DNA of 6,537 nucleotides. Origin: Acidimicrobiia bacterium (GTDB lineage Bacteria; Actinomycetota; Acidimicrobiia; UBA5794; JAOTWH01). Both the position numbers and the translations under genes were made by a program. The stretch is taken from assembly GCA_029863035.1 (NCBI GenBank), contig JAOTWH010000127.1, forward strand, positions 1 through 6,537, in the 5' to 3' direction. The notes beneath the pieces are model-generated. The model was given only the letters and a program-made list of their open reading frames with translations. It had not been told where the DNA came from and made no database searches. How positions within the stretch are numbered: the first letter of the stretch is position 1; each line of letters opens with the position of its first letter. This document shows positions 1 to 6,438 of this stretch, piece by piece.

Positions 1-1671
1 CAACCGGTCATCGAAGGGTTGGCTGCCGGGGTACCACAGGTTCGCTATCGGAATGGTGCCCACCACCGCCTCGAGACCGCCGATGTGGTCGGCGTGTCGA
101 TGCGAGATGGCCAACAGATCGATGCGGCGAATCCCCCGCCCCCTGAGCACGGCGGCAAGGCGTTGGGGGTCGGGACCGCCATCGACCAAGATCACTTCGC
201 CGTTCGAACCCAACAAGAGCGTGGAGTCGCCCTGGCCCACATCGAGGAACACCGCGGTAGGCGAAGCGGGAACGCTTCGAGAGGGAACCACAGCGACAGC
301 GAGGACGACCGCGGCCGCCACCGACACCGCAGGCCGCAGCGACGCTCGTGACCACGCCAGGCCGCCGGCAGCGACAAGGGCCATCCATCCCAAACCGAGC
401 TGTGGCCAGTCGGACGCGATGCGAGCCACCCACAGCACGATGCGCGCCATACCTACGCCGAGGGCCGTCAGCGGCTGCCAGCCAGCCAGCGTCCCAACTC
501 CGCCGGCAGCGGTGGCAGCCGCGACCAGCGGTGCCGCCATGAGATTCGCCAGCGGAGCGAACAATGGGATCGACCCGAATTGCCATAGCAACAGCGGAGC
601 CACAGCCACTTGAGCGGAAACGGTGGCACCCAGCGCCGACCAGGCCCACCGAGGATTGCGATCACCGAACAGACCGGCTCCCGCCAACACGCCGGCGGTG
701 GCTGCCACACTCAGCTGAAAGCCGAGCTGAGACACCAGATGACCCGAGAAGGCAACAAGAACCGCCACCGCTCCCCCCAGTGCAGCCCAAGCGTCGAACG
801 GCAAGCCAATGAGGCGGCCGCTCAGCATCAGTCCAGCCATGGTTGCCGCCCGTACCACCGACGGCTCCCACCTGGTGGCGACCACGAAGATGGCAAGCCC
901 CGCCAGCCCCACCACCGCCCTGCGTCGCGGACCCCATGCCAGCGGCCCCAAAGCGATCCACCATGCGCCCAAGAACAGGGCAACGTTGCTTCCCGACACC
1001 GCAACGAAGTGAGCCAAACCCGAGCGGCGCAGCGCTTCCATGTCTTGTTGCGGCACGGCGTCGGTATCGCCGATGAGGAATCCGCCGAGCAACGCGGCCT
1101 CCGGCCTGGCGCCGAAGCGCCCAAGCTGGGACTGGACTCGACTGCGTAACAGATTGCCGACCACGAACGTTGGATCGGACGCCGAGCTCAGCTTGATGAC
1201 GTCGGCGCCAAGCACAACGCCCGCCTGGGCGAACGAACGCACCCGATGGAGGTCGGCGACCATACGGCCCTGCACTAGAACCCGATCTCCGGCGACCACC
1301 TCGACGCCATCATCAAGCGACGCAGAGAGCGACGGCCCCTGCCAAACATGCCAATCTCCGCCTTGTCGCAGATGAGACGGAGTGAATGTGAATCGGATCT
1401 CGTCTCCCCAGCGACGAGGATCGGTTGCCGCCCGGCCCGCCAACTCCACCCTTCCCTGTGGAAGCTGTGTCGTCGCCAACCCCGCCTCTCTCTGCAAGGA
1501 CGCCCAACCAGAGGCCATCCCGACCAGAACCAACACGAGCATCCATGCGCTTCGCATCCTCAGAGCTGCCGCCACCCCCAACGCCAGCGCGGCCGCGGCG
1601 CCGGCCATACCGAGGCCACGGCTGGCTGCCGCCCCGAGCCATACGAACCCTCCCGCGGCAACCAGCGCCAT
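1..1671 (-). CDS. comEC: ComEC/Rec2 DNA-uptake channel (partial, C-terminus beyond left edge)
   Basis: ComEC forms the inner-membrane channel that carries single-stranded DNA into the cell during natural transformation. The frame is open from the ATG at 1671-1669 to base 1, giving 557 residues with no stop. Visible in order: hydrophobic N-terminus (about 1-55); a soluble OB-fold-like part (about 70-165); the multi-spanning competence domain with GLAHFVAVSGSNVAL (218-232), EPSVVRA (269-275) and GFQLSVAA (317-324); and the start of a metallo-beta-lactamase domain with FLDVGQGDS (475-483), LVDGGPD (495-501) and the metal motif SHRHADHIGGL (523-533). Family members usually run to about 750-800 residues, so about 200 are missing because of the window edge, not because of a mutation. 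The start is uncertain: ATG at 1671 leaves 29 bases after comEA and has no strong ribosome site; TTG at 1677 is an alternative. No frameshift or internal stop was seen on full translation. Confidence 0.96.
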   Translation of the reverse strand, partial: MALVAAGGFVWLGAAASRGLGMAGAAAALALGVAAALRMRSAWMLVLVLVGMASGWASLQREAGLATTQLPQGRVELAGRAATDPRRWGDEIRFTFTPSHLRQGGDWHVWQGPSLSASLDDGVEVVAGDRVLVQGRMVADLHRVRSFAQAGVVLGADVIKLSSASDPTFVVGNLLRSRVQSQLGRFGARPEAALLGGFLIGDTDAVPQQDMEALRRSGLAHFVAVSGSNVALFLGAWWIALGPLAWGPRRRAVVGLAGLAIFVVATRWEPSVVRAATMAGLMLSGRLIGLPFDAWAALGGAVAVLVAFSGHLVSQLGFQLSVAATAGVLAGAGLFGDRNPRWAWSALGATVSAQVAVAPLLLWQFGSIPLFAPLANLMAAPLVAAATAAGGVGTLAGWQPLTALGVGMARIVLWVARIASDWPQLGLGWMALVAAGGLAWSRASLRPAVSVAAAVVLAVAVVPSRSVPASPTAVFLDVGQGDSTLLLGSNGEVILVDGGPDPQRLAAVLRGRGIRRIDLLAISHRHADHIGGLEAVVGTIPIANLWYPGSQPFDDRL

Positions 1672-1700
1672 TCCCAACCCGTCCGGCAGACGGATTCGGC

Positions 1701-2234
1701 TCAGGGCACTGCCAGTTGATCTCGCAGGTCGGCCAACTTCGCCTCCCCGATCCCCGACACGTCGAGCAGGTCCTCGATGATCGAGAACGGACCCCATTGC
1801 TCGCGATGGGCAACGATGCGAGCCGCCAGAACCGGACCAACCCCTGGTAACGCCTCCAGATCCTGGGCAGAGGAGGAGTTGAGCCGGAGCTTGCCGGACG
1901 AGCCAGGATCGGCGGCCACCGCCTCCCCCTGGGAAGGGACAACTACCTGCTGCCCGTCGACCAGACCGGCAGCAAGGTTGATACCTTCCAGATCCGCGAA
2001 GGGCTCCGCTCCCCCGGCGGCCGCAACGGCGTCGGCTACCCGAGCATTAGCCACTACTTCGACCAGCCCGGGCGCTCGCACCGCGCCGGAGATGTGGACC
2101 GTGATAGGACCGGAGGGTGTTGTCGACGCCGCCGGAGCAACCACTATGGGAGGAGCTTGAGGAGCTCGCGAGGCGTACCAGGCCCCGCCCATGGCTGCGG
2201 CGGCGAGGACGGTGATGGTGATGGCGCGCTGCAT
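1701..2234 (-). CDS. comEA: ComEA competence DNA-binding protein
   Basis: ComEA is the membrane-anchored receptor that binds double-stranded DNA outside the cytoplasmic membrane and passes it to ComEC. The 177-residue product has an N-terminal membrane anchor (about 4-20), a Pro/Ala/Thr-rich linker (about 24-43), a SLBB domain (about 43-100, with ITVHISGAVRAPGLVEV and NLAAGLVDGQQVVVP), and a C-terminal double helix-hairpin-helix DNA-binding module (about 117-175, with LPGVGP at 129-134 and VSGIGEAK at 159-166). This is the usual actinobacterial layout, with the SLBB domain before the HhH pair. The ATG at 2234 is the only start available: an in-frame stop lies 27 bases upstream with no other start codon between. 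It has no good Shine-Dalgarno sequence. comEC follows immediately, as in known competence operons. Whether this organism is naturally transformable cannot be read from these two genes alone. Confidence 0.95.
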   Translation of the reverse strand: MQRAITITVLAAAAMGGAWYASRAPQAPPIVVAPAASTTPSGPITVHISGAVRAPGLVEVVANARVADAVAAAGGAEPFADLEGINLAAGLVDGQQVVVPSQGEAVAADPGSSGKLRLNSSSAQDLEALPGVGPVLAARIVAHREQWGPFSIIEDLLDVSGIGEAKLADLRDQLAVP

Positions 2235-2292
2235 ATCTTCGTGATGGCGCCGACGTTTTGTTTACCAGTCCACCGCAATGGTGGGAAGGGGT
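2235..2292 (-). other. 58-base gap between the CPBP gene and comEA
   Basis: This short spacer is the largest gap among the five genes. It contains a small inverted repeat, CCACC-GCAAT-GGTGG on the plus strand (2270-2284), with no T-run after it on the minus strand. I see no convincing -35/-10 pair. It could hold a weak promoter for comEA-comEC, but nothing in the sequence demonstrates one; read-through from the upstream genes is equally possible. Confidence 0.35.
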
Positions 2293-2958
2293 CTAGAAGA
2301 TAAGAATGATGGCCGGCAAGAGGTTGAAGCCGGCATGGATTACCATCGATGCCCCCAACCGGCCGGTGCGAACCGCCGCTAGCCCAAGCACCGCGCCGAC
2401 GACGAAGAGGGCAGGAAGTATGGGAACCGTTTCGGACCCGGTGTAGTGGAACATTGCGAAGACAGCGGCCGATATCCCAATCCCCCACCACGCTCCGAGC
2501 TTGCGCTCCACGGCTCTGAGCAACAAACCCCGAAAGACCAGCTCTTCCACCACGGGTACCAGCAGGACGGTGCTGAGGAAGGCCGCCACCGCAGCAGCTC
2601 CGGTCGCCTCGTCCGTCAGCCTGGCTATCTCCTGGGGCGCCTCATCAATGTCCGTCAGCCACACCACGATCCAACTGAGTGCAACCTGCATCGCCACACC
2701 GCTTACCAGCCACACCCAGTCGCGGCGCACGAAGCGAATACCGAAGTCTGCCACCAGATCCCCGGTCCCCTTGCGTCGGCTGATGAGCCAGACCGCACCC
2801 AGCGTGGCCAACTCTTGTGCCGGAAGCACCACCAAGAAGATCTCCGAGTTGGTCGGATCTGCGCCGAGAAAGCCGAGTGCTACCGCGGCAGCTACGACGC
2901 CTGCCAGCAATGCCAAGACCGCGTCGAGCACGGTCCAGCGGGTGGTTTCCAACGTCAT
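2293..2958 (-). CDS. CPBP/ABI-family intramembrane metalloprotease homologue
   Basis: The 221-residue product is a polytopic membrane protein of the CPBP (CAAX protease and bacteriocin-processing, or Abi) family, related to eukaryotic Rce1. Roughly seven hydrophobic segments are visible (about 9-31, 40-60, 81-102, 121-137, 155-171, 178-196 and 202-220). The conserved motifs are present and in order: EELVFR (138-143), with the paired glutamates and arginine; FAMFH (167-171), matching FxxxH; and HAGFN (208-212), supplying the second histidine and the asparagine. An active glutamate-dependent intramembrane protease is therefore plausible. Bacterial members act in bacteriocin immunity, peptide maturation or membrane protein processing, and the substrate here is unknown. 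The ATG overlaps the TGA of the upstream HExxH gene as ATGA (2955-2958), which points to translational coupling. It ends 58 bases before comEA. A link to competence is suggested only by position. Confidence 0.92.
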   Translation of the reverse strand: MTLETTRWTVLDAVLALLAGVVAAAVALGFLGADPTNSEIFLVVLPAQELATLGAVWLISRRKGTGDLVADFGIRFVRRDWVWLVSGVAMQVALSWIVVWLTDIDEAPQEIARLTDEATGAAAVAAFLSTVLLVPVVEELVFRGLLLRAVERKLGAWWGIGISAAVFAMFHYTGSETVPILPALFVVGAVLGLAAVRTGRLGASMVIHAGFNLLPAIILIF

Positions 2959-3368
2959 CGAGGCCCCGGGCGTTGCAGGATCTGGTCGGTTATGAGGTCG
3001 GCCTCTATCTCGAACGAGATGTTGTCATGGGCCTTACGTGAGTTGCGAAATCGAATCAGCCCACTGATCGCCTCCCGGACGTAACGCGTTCCGAATCTCA
3101 ACCTTCCCAGCCTGCGCCACTGGGCGATATGGACCAATTCGTGTACCACAAGCGAAGTGGATCGCTCCGGGTGGGCCAACCGATGGGCCCGGATGTAGAT
3201 CTTGGAGGAAGTCGCCATCCCTTGGACCCACGGCCTCCACAGAATCCGCAGCCACCAGGGAACCGGGCGGACTAACACGCGGTCGGAGTCGACATTGGGG
3301 AGGGCGTCGCCTATCGCTGCAAGACTCACGCCGCCGCGCGACAAGAAGTCGCTTGCCGTGGTTGTCAC
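2955..3368 (-). CDS. Small putative HExxH zinc metallopeptidase
   Basis: The 137-residue product carries a clear zincin signature, VVHELVHIAQW, with HELVH at 76-80. About 40 residues later SFEIEAD (118-124) supplies a glutamate (E120 or E122) that could be the third zinc ligand, the arrangement of gluzincin-like peptidases. The nearest style I recognise is the short DUF4157/eCIS-core-like proteins with an HELVHxxQW motif; that placement is from memory. There is no signal peptide or full membrane span, but a tryptophan-rich, basic stretch (PWWLRILWRPWVQG, 37-50) could be amphipathic. The start is GTG at 3368-3366, overlapping the leuS stop as GTGA, and the stop overlaps the next gene as ATGA, so this gene sits in a coupled chain. 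Substrate and catalytic activity are unknown. Presence of the zinc motif is certain; the name is tentative. Confidence 0.8.
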   Translation of the reverse strand: MTTTASDFLSRGGVSLAAIGDALPNVDSDRVLVRPVPWWLRILWRPWVQGMATSSKIYIRAHRLAHPERSTSLVVHELVHIAQWRRLGRLRFGTRYVREAISGLIRFRNSRKAHDNISFEIEADLITDQILQRPGPR

Positions 3369-5797
3369 ACCACCACGTTGACCAGCTTCGGAGGACGAGC
3401 GATGACCTTCTTGGGTTCGTTTCCGTTGAGGTACCCCTGGATCTTCTCCGAGCCAAGTGCCAATGCCACCGCCTCATCCTCGCCGATGTCAGCGGCTACC
3501 TCGAATCGGTCCCGCACCTTGCCGTTGACCTGAACCACCATCGTCACCTGGTCATCGACAACAAGAGCCGGGTCGTATTCGGGCCATGGCTGTTCTGCCA
3601 GCATGCCGTCGCGTCCGGTGAGGCTCCACAGCTCGTGGGAAAGGTGAGGAGCCATCGGTGCCAGCAGCAGAAGGAAAGAAGTCACTGCGTGGTCCCAGGT
3701 GGCTGTCCGAACACCGTCGCCACCACCCCGATACTCAACCAGCGCGTTCGACAGCTCCATCAGCGAAGAGACGCAGGTGTTGAAATGGAACCGCTCTATG
3801 TCGTCGGTGACCTTGCGAATGGTCTTGTGAACGGCTTGTGCCATTTCACGATCGCTATCTGTCTCGTCGCGATCGGCCGATTGCAGTGGGTCGGTCACCG
3901 CCCGCCACGCCCGGCTGAGAAAACGAGCTGTTCCCTCGACTCCCCCTTCATTCCAACCCACATCGTCCGTTGGCGGCCCAATGAACAGGTGATAGAGGCG
4001 CAGCGCATCGGCCCCGTGACTCTCGAATAGATCGACCGGGTCGACCACGTTGCCCTGTGACTTGGACATCTTGGAACCGTCGAGAGTGATCATCCCCTGG
4101 GTGAACATCCGTGCGAATGGTTCCTCGACTGCCAGCTTGCCCTGGTCGTGAAGGACCTTGGTAAGTAATCGGGCGTAGAGCAGATGGAGGATCGCATGTT
4201 CCACCCCTCCGATGTACTGATCCAGCGGCATCCAGTAGTCGGCTCGGGCTCGGTCGAACGGCTCGGACTCATTGTTGGGGTCTGCGTAGCGCAGGAAGTA
4301 CCACGACGAGTCAACGAACGTGTCCATGGTGTCGGTGTCTCGCCTGGCCGCCCTGCCGCATGACGGGCAGGTGGTCTCAACGAACTCGGGTACCGAGGCA
4401 AGGGGCGATTGGCCCTGGGGCCGATAGTCCTCGATATCGGGCAGCACCACGGGCAAATCGGATTGCGGGACCGCAACGATGCCGCAGTTATCGCAGTACA
4501 CGATGGGTATCGGAGCGCCCCAATAGCGCTGGCGGCTGATGAGCCAGTCGCGCAGGCGGAACTGAACGGCTCCCTTACCGATGCCCTCCGACTCGAGCCA
4601 CGCGATGGTCTTGGCGATGGCGGGCTGCTTGTCGAGTCCGTCGAGCCACTCGCTATTGATCGCGGGGCCATCCCCGATGTACGCCTGGCCGTCGAAGTCG
4701 TCGGGCGGCTGCACGGTTCGGATGATGTCCAGACCGTGCTCTGTGGCGAAGTCCCAGTCCCTTTGGTCCTGGCCGGGTACCGCCATGATGGCCCCGGTCC
4801 CGTAACTGAGCAGGACGTAGTCGGCGATGTAGATGGGAACCTCGGCCCCGTTGGCGGGGTTGATGGCGTGGGCGCCAATGAACAACCCCTTCTTGTCGAC
4901 CTCGGTCGAGAGCCGCTCGATCTCGGTCTCCTTGGTGACCTCGGCCACGAATTCTCTGGTCGCCTCCTCGTACTGCGTCCCTGCGGTGAGCTGAGCCACC
5001 AGCGGATGTTCGGGGGCCAGCACCACGAACGTCATGCCAAAGATCGTGTCGGGTCGGGTGGTGTAAACGGTGAACGAGGCATCGGCACCGGCCACCTGGA
5101 TCTCGAACTCGGCGCCTTCGGATCGGCCGATCCAGTTGTGTTGCATCAGCTTCACGCGCTCGGGCCAATTCTCTAGCTGGTCGATGTCGTCCAATAGCCG
5201 CTGGGCGTAGTCGGTGATCTTGAAGAACCACTGTTCCAGGTCGCGCTTCACAACGGGTGTGTCGCAGCGATCGCACAGCCCATCGATGACCTGCTCGTTG
5301 GCCAGAACGGTCTGGTCCTTAGGGCACCAGTTGACGGGCGCCTCCGCCCGGTAGGCAAGACCATTTTCGAACAGCATCAGGAACAGCCACTGCGTCCAGC
5401 GGTAGTACTCGGGGGTATGAGCGGCCACCTCCCGATCCCAGTCGTACATCGATCCCAGTCGAATGATCTGGGCCTTCATGGTGGCGATGGAGCCTTCCAC
5501 GGAGTCCCACGGATGGATGCTGGAGTCGATGGCAGCGTTCTCGGCCGGCAGCCCGAACGAATCCCATCCGAACGGTGAGAGGACGTTGAAGCCCCTCATC
5601 TTCTTGTAGCGGGTGAGGAGATCGCCGTACGTGTAGTTCCTCACATGGCCCTGGTGTAGCGCCCCCGAGGGATAGGGGTACATGCACACGTTGTAGAACT
5701 TGGGGAGCGAGGAGTCCTCGCTGACATTGAACGTGCGCTCGTCGGCCCAGCGATGCTGCCACTTCTTCTCGATAGCCCCAAAGTCGTAAGCCGCCAT
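3365..5797 (-). CDS. leuS: Leucyl-tRNA synthetase (LeuRS)
   Basis: LeuRS charges tRNA-Leu with leucine in the cytoplasm and hydrolyses mischarged products. The 810-residue length is normal for bacterial LeuRS. Visible features: the N-terminal hallmark YDFGAIEKKWQ (4-14); the HIGH-type motif HQGH (48-51); zinc-type cysteines C158, C175 and C178; the CP1 editing domain (about 222-415) with TTRPDT (246-251) and GTGAIMAVPGQDQRD (333-347), where D344 aligns with the specificity aspartate of E. coli; a second cysteine set C435, C438, C477 and C480; MDTFVDSSWYFLRY (491-504); the catalytic KMSKS loop (576-580); an anticodon-binding helical domain; and the C-terminal VVQVNGKVRDRFEV (754-767). The frame stays open for another 219 codons upstream, but that part is repeat-derived; ATG at 5797 fits the family start. 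No Shine-Dalgarno sequence precedes it. The TGA stop overlaps the next gene. Confidence 0.99.
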   Translation of the reverse strand: MAAYDFGAIEKKWQHRWADERTFNVSEDSSLPKFYNVCMYPYPSGALHQGHVRNYTYGDLLTRYKKMRGFNVLSPFGWDSFGLPAENAAIDSSIHPWDSVEGSIATMKAQIIRLGSMYDWDREVAAHTPEYYRWTQWLFLMLFENGLAYRAEAPVNWCPKDQTVLANEQVIDGLCDRCDTPVVKRDLEQWFFKITDYAQRLLDDIDQLENWPERVKLMQHNWIGRSEGAEFEIQVAGADASFTVYTTRPDTIFGMTFVVLAPEHPLVAQLTAGTQYEEATREFVAEVTKETEIERLSTEVDKKGLFIGAHAINPANGAEVPIYIADYVLLSYGTGAIMAVPGQDQRDWDFATEHGLDIIRTVQPPDDFDGQAYIGDGPAINSEWLDGLDKQPAIAKTIAWLESEGIGKGAVQFRLRDWLISRQRYWGAPIPIVYCDNCGIVAVPQSDLPVVLPDIEDYRPQGQSPLASVPEFVETTCPSCGRAARRDTDTMDTFVDSSWYFLRYADPNNESEPFDRARADYWMPLDQYIGGVEHAILHLLYARLLTKVLHDQGKLAVEEPFARMFTQGMITLDGSKMSKSQGNVVDPVDLFESHGADALRLYHLFIGPPTDDVGWNEGGVEGTARFLSRAWRAVTDPLQSADRDETDSDREMAQAVHKTIRKVTDDIERFHFNTCVSSLMELSNALVEYRGGGDGVRTATWDHAVTSFLLLLAPMAPHLSHELWSLTGRDGMLAEQPWPEYDPALVVDDQVTMVVQVNGKVRDRFEVAADIGEDEAVALALGSEKIQGYLNGNEPKKVIARPPKLVNVVV

Positions 5798-5810
5798 AGC
5801 GGGCAGGGTA
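5798..5810 (-). promoter_or_regulatory. Possible -10 box for a leaderless leuS transcript
   Basis: On the minus strand TACCCT (5810-5805) fits the TANNNT -10 pattern and lies exactly 7 bases before the A of the leuS ATG. That is the spacing expected if transcription starts at the start codon itself. The 5-prime region has no Shine-Dalgarno sequence close to the ATG, which fits a leaderless message, a common arrangement in actinobacteria. No clear -35 element is visible about 17 bases further up. This is an inference from spacing only. Confidence 0.3.
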
Positions 5811-5823
5811 AAGGGGTGGGCCC

Positions 5824-5851
5824 GTTCCTCGTTTCTCGTTCCTCGTTTCTC
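5824..5851. repeat. Heptamer tandem repeat GTTYCTC x4
   Basis: Four consecutive 7-base units alternate GTTCCTC and GTTTCTC, equivalent to a perfect 14-base unit repeated twice. A degenerate fifth unit (GTTCTTT) follows at 5852-5858. On the leuS strand this reads GAGAAAC/GAGGAAC, a purine-rich tract beginning 26 bases before the leuS start. It contains GAGGA strings that resemble ribosome sites but lie too far from the ATG to serve leuS directly. Heptanucleotide tandem repeats are known as short tandemly repeated repetitive sequences in cyanobacteria; a relationship is not claimed. Confidence 0.9.
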
Positions 5852-5856
5852 GTTCT

Positions 5857-5883
5857 TTCCCTCTCCCGCCCGAAGGGCGGGGG
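5857..5883. repeat. Repeat B, copy 1 (27 bases, palindromic core)
   Basis: This 27-base block matches 6009-6035 with one substitution (C at 5878 against T at 6030). Its core CCCGCCC-GAA-GGGCGGG (5866-5882) is a perfect 7-base inverted repeat with a 3-base loop. The copy at 6009-6035 loses part of the pairing through the substitution. On the minus strand no T-run follows, so I do not call it a terminator. Confidence 0.85.
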
Positions 5884-5964
5884 TATTTGGTCGGGCTCGG
5901 TCGAGTTCTGCTCGCCCTCGACTGTCGCCCTCTTTCGTGCCGCCTTCGGCGGCGCTCCGGTTGT
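5884..5964. repeat. 81-base segment separating repeats B and A
   Basis: The second B/A pair (6009-6077) is contiguous, whereas here 81 bases lie between B and A. The segment contains the inverted repeats GTCGAG/CTCGAC (5900-5905 and 5917-5922) and GCCGCC-TTC-GGCGGC (5939-5953). I see no clear target-site duplication at its ends. It could be an insertion into a composite repeat, or the other copy could have lost it. Confidence 0.5.
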
Positions 5965-6006
5965 AGGTGGCCGAGGCCGAAGGCCGAGGTCGGAGGGGGA
6001 GCTGAT
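5965..6006. repeat. Repeat A, copy 1 (42 bases)
   Basis: These 42 bases are identical to 6036-6077. The block contains GGCCGAGG twice as a direct repeat around CCGAA, and GGCC-GAA-GGCC can pair as a short hairpin. The identity ends abruptly on both sides, as expected for a discrete mobile or recently duplicated unit. Confidence 0.95.
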
Positions 6007-6008
6007 TC

Positions 6009-6035
6009 TTCCCTCTCCCGCCCGAAGGGTGGGGG
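6009..6035. repeat. Repeat B, copy 2 (27 bases)
   Basis: This block matches 5857-5883 at 26 of 27 bases and directly abuts repeat A copy 2, so that 6009-6077 forms one 69-base composite unit. Confidence 0.9.
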
Positions 6036-6077
6036 AGGTGGCCGAGGCCGAAGGCCGAGGTCGGAGGGGGAGCTGAT
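6036..6077. repeat. Repeat A, copy 2 (42 bases)
   Basis: This block is a perfect copy of 5965-6006, displaced by 71 bases. Because 71 is not a multiple of three, the two copies would be read in different frames, which argues against a protein-coding origin. Confidence 0.95.
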
Positions 6078-6111
6078 GTGCAGCACCTCCACCCGCGCCG
6101 CAAGTCCCCGC

Positions 6112-6128
6112 TGTCCGCTCCCCCATCC
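6112..6128. repeat. Short direct repeat C, copy 1 (CT-rich)
   Basis: TGTCCGCTCCCCCATCC matches 6465-6481 at 16 of 17 bases. It is followed by C-rich, partly self-complementary sequence including CCCGC-AA-GCGGG (6154-6165). Its GCTCCCCC (6117-6124) is the reverse complement of GGGGGAGC at the end of repeat A copy 2 (6066-6073), so the repeat families may share termini. Confidence 0.6.
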
Positions 6129-6217
6129 CCCTCGCTCCGCTCGGGGTACTTCCCCCGCAAGCGGGAGGGGAATCCGAGAACACCAACGACGGAGGCAACG
6201 CGGAAAAGGGGTTGGAG

Positions 6218-6244
6218 ATGGGCCGCTGCGGCGCAGCGGCCCAT
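6218..6244. repeat. Perfect 12-base inverted repeat with 3-base loop
   Basis: ATGGGCCGCTGC (6218-6229) and GCAGCGGCCCAT (6233-6244) are exact reverse complements separated by GGC. The hairpin would be very stable in RNA or single-stranded DNA. On the minus strand CTCCAACCCCTTTTCC follows, a weak T-run starting about ten bases after the stem, so a terminator for a gene to the right is possible but not well formed. On the plus strand no T-run follows. Confidence 0.85.
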
Positions 6245-6276
6245 GCGAAACGTCGACTTATCGCGGCAGCTGGGAT

Positions 6277-6323
6277 CGCATTCGGCCGCGGGCCGCGAGG
6301 CGCGAGACCGAGTGCCGAATGCG
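6277..6323. repeat. 10-base inverted repeat around a GC-rich core
   Basis: CGCATTCGGC (6277-6286) and GCCGAATGCG (6314-6323) are exact reverse complements, 27 bases apart. The enclosed sequence is itself self-complementary in part (CGCGG-G-CCGCG at 6287-6297). The arrangement could fold as a long stem with an internal branch, and resembles REP-type intergenic palindromes in general form only. Confidence 0.75.
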
Positions 6324-6412
6324 GCCCAAGAACAGTGGAGCTGAGGGGATTTTCCCTTTCTCCTGCTCTTCGCCTGACGGCTCATCGCTGGTTCAATGCC
6401 GCGAGCTCCACA

Positions 6413-6438
6413 GCCGATGGGGTTGGGGCCCCATCGGC
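6413..6438. repeat. 10-base perfect inverted repeat with 6-base loop
   Basis: GCCGATGGGG (6413-6422) and CCCCATCGGC (6429-6438) are exact reverse complements around TTGGGG. No T-run follows on either strand. A further 8-base pair, GTGGAGCT (6335-6342) with AGCTCCAC (6404-6411), ends just before it, so several nested folds are possible here. Confidence 0.75.

Noticed and set aside
8..649. Minus-strand open frame of 213 codons at the left end
   Set aside because: It is out of frame with comEC, whose conserved motifs cover the same bases in another frame.
1313..1942. Minus-strand open frame of 209 codons spanning the comEA-comEC junction
   Set aside because: It is out of frame with both genes, and its Arg/Gly/Ser-rich product matches nothing.
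2270..2284. Small hairpin after the CPBP gene as a terminator
   Set aside because: The stem is only 5 bases and no T-run follows on the minus strand.
3353..4030. Plus-strand open frame of 225 codons
   Set aside because: It is antisense to the LeuRS C-terminal half, which is beyond doubt, and has no recognisable domain.
4409..5176. Plus-strand open frame of 255 codons
   Set aside because: It is antisense to the LeuRS catalytic and editing domains; high GC content creates long shadow frames.
5824..6077. CRISPR array
   Set aside because: The repeats are too few, differ in size, and lack regular spacers of constant length.
6078..6344. Plus-strand open frame of 88 codons in the repeat region
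   Set aside because: It runs through repeat C copy 1 and two palindromes, with no start signal and no family resemblance.
6390..6400. tRNA T-loop-like string GGTTCAATGCC
   Set aside because: The flanking bases do not form the 5-base T stem or an acceptor stem, so it is not a tRNA.
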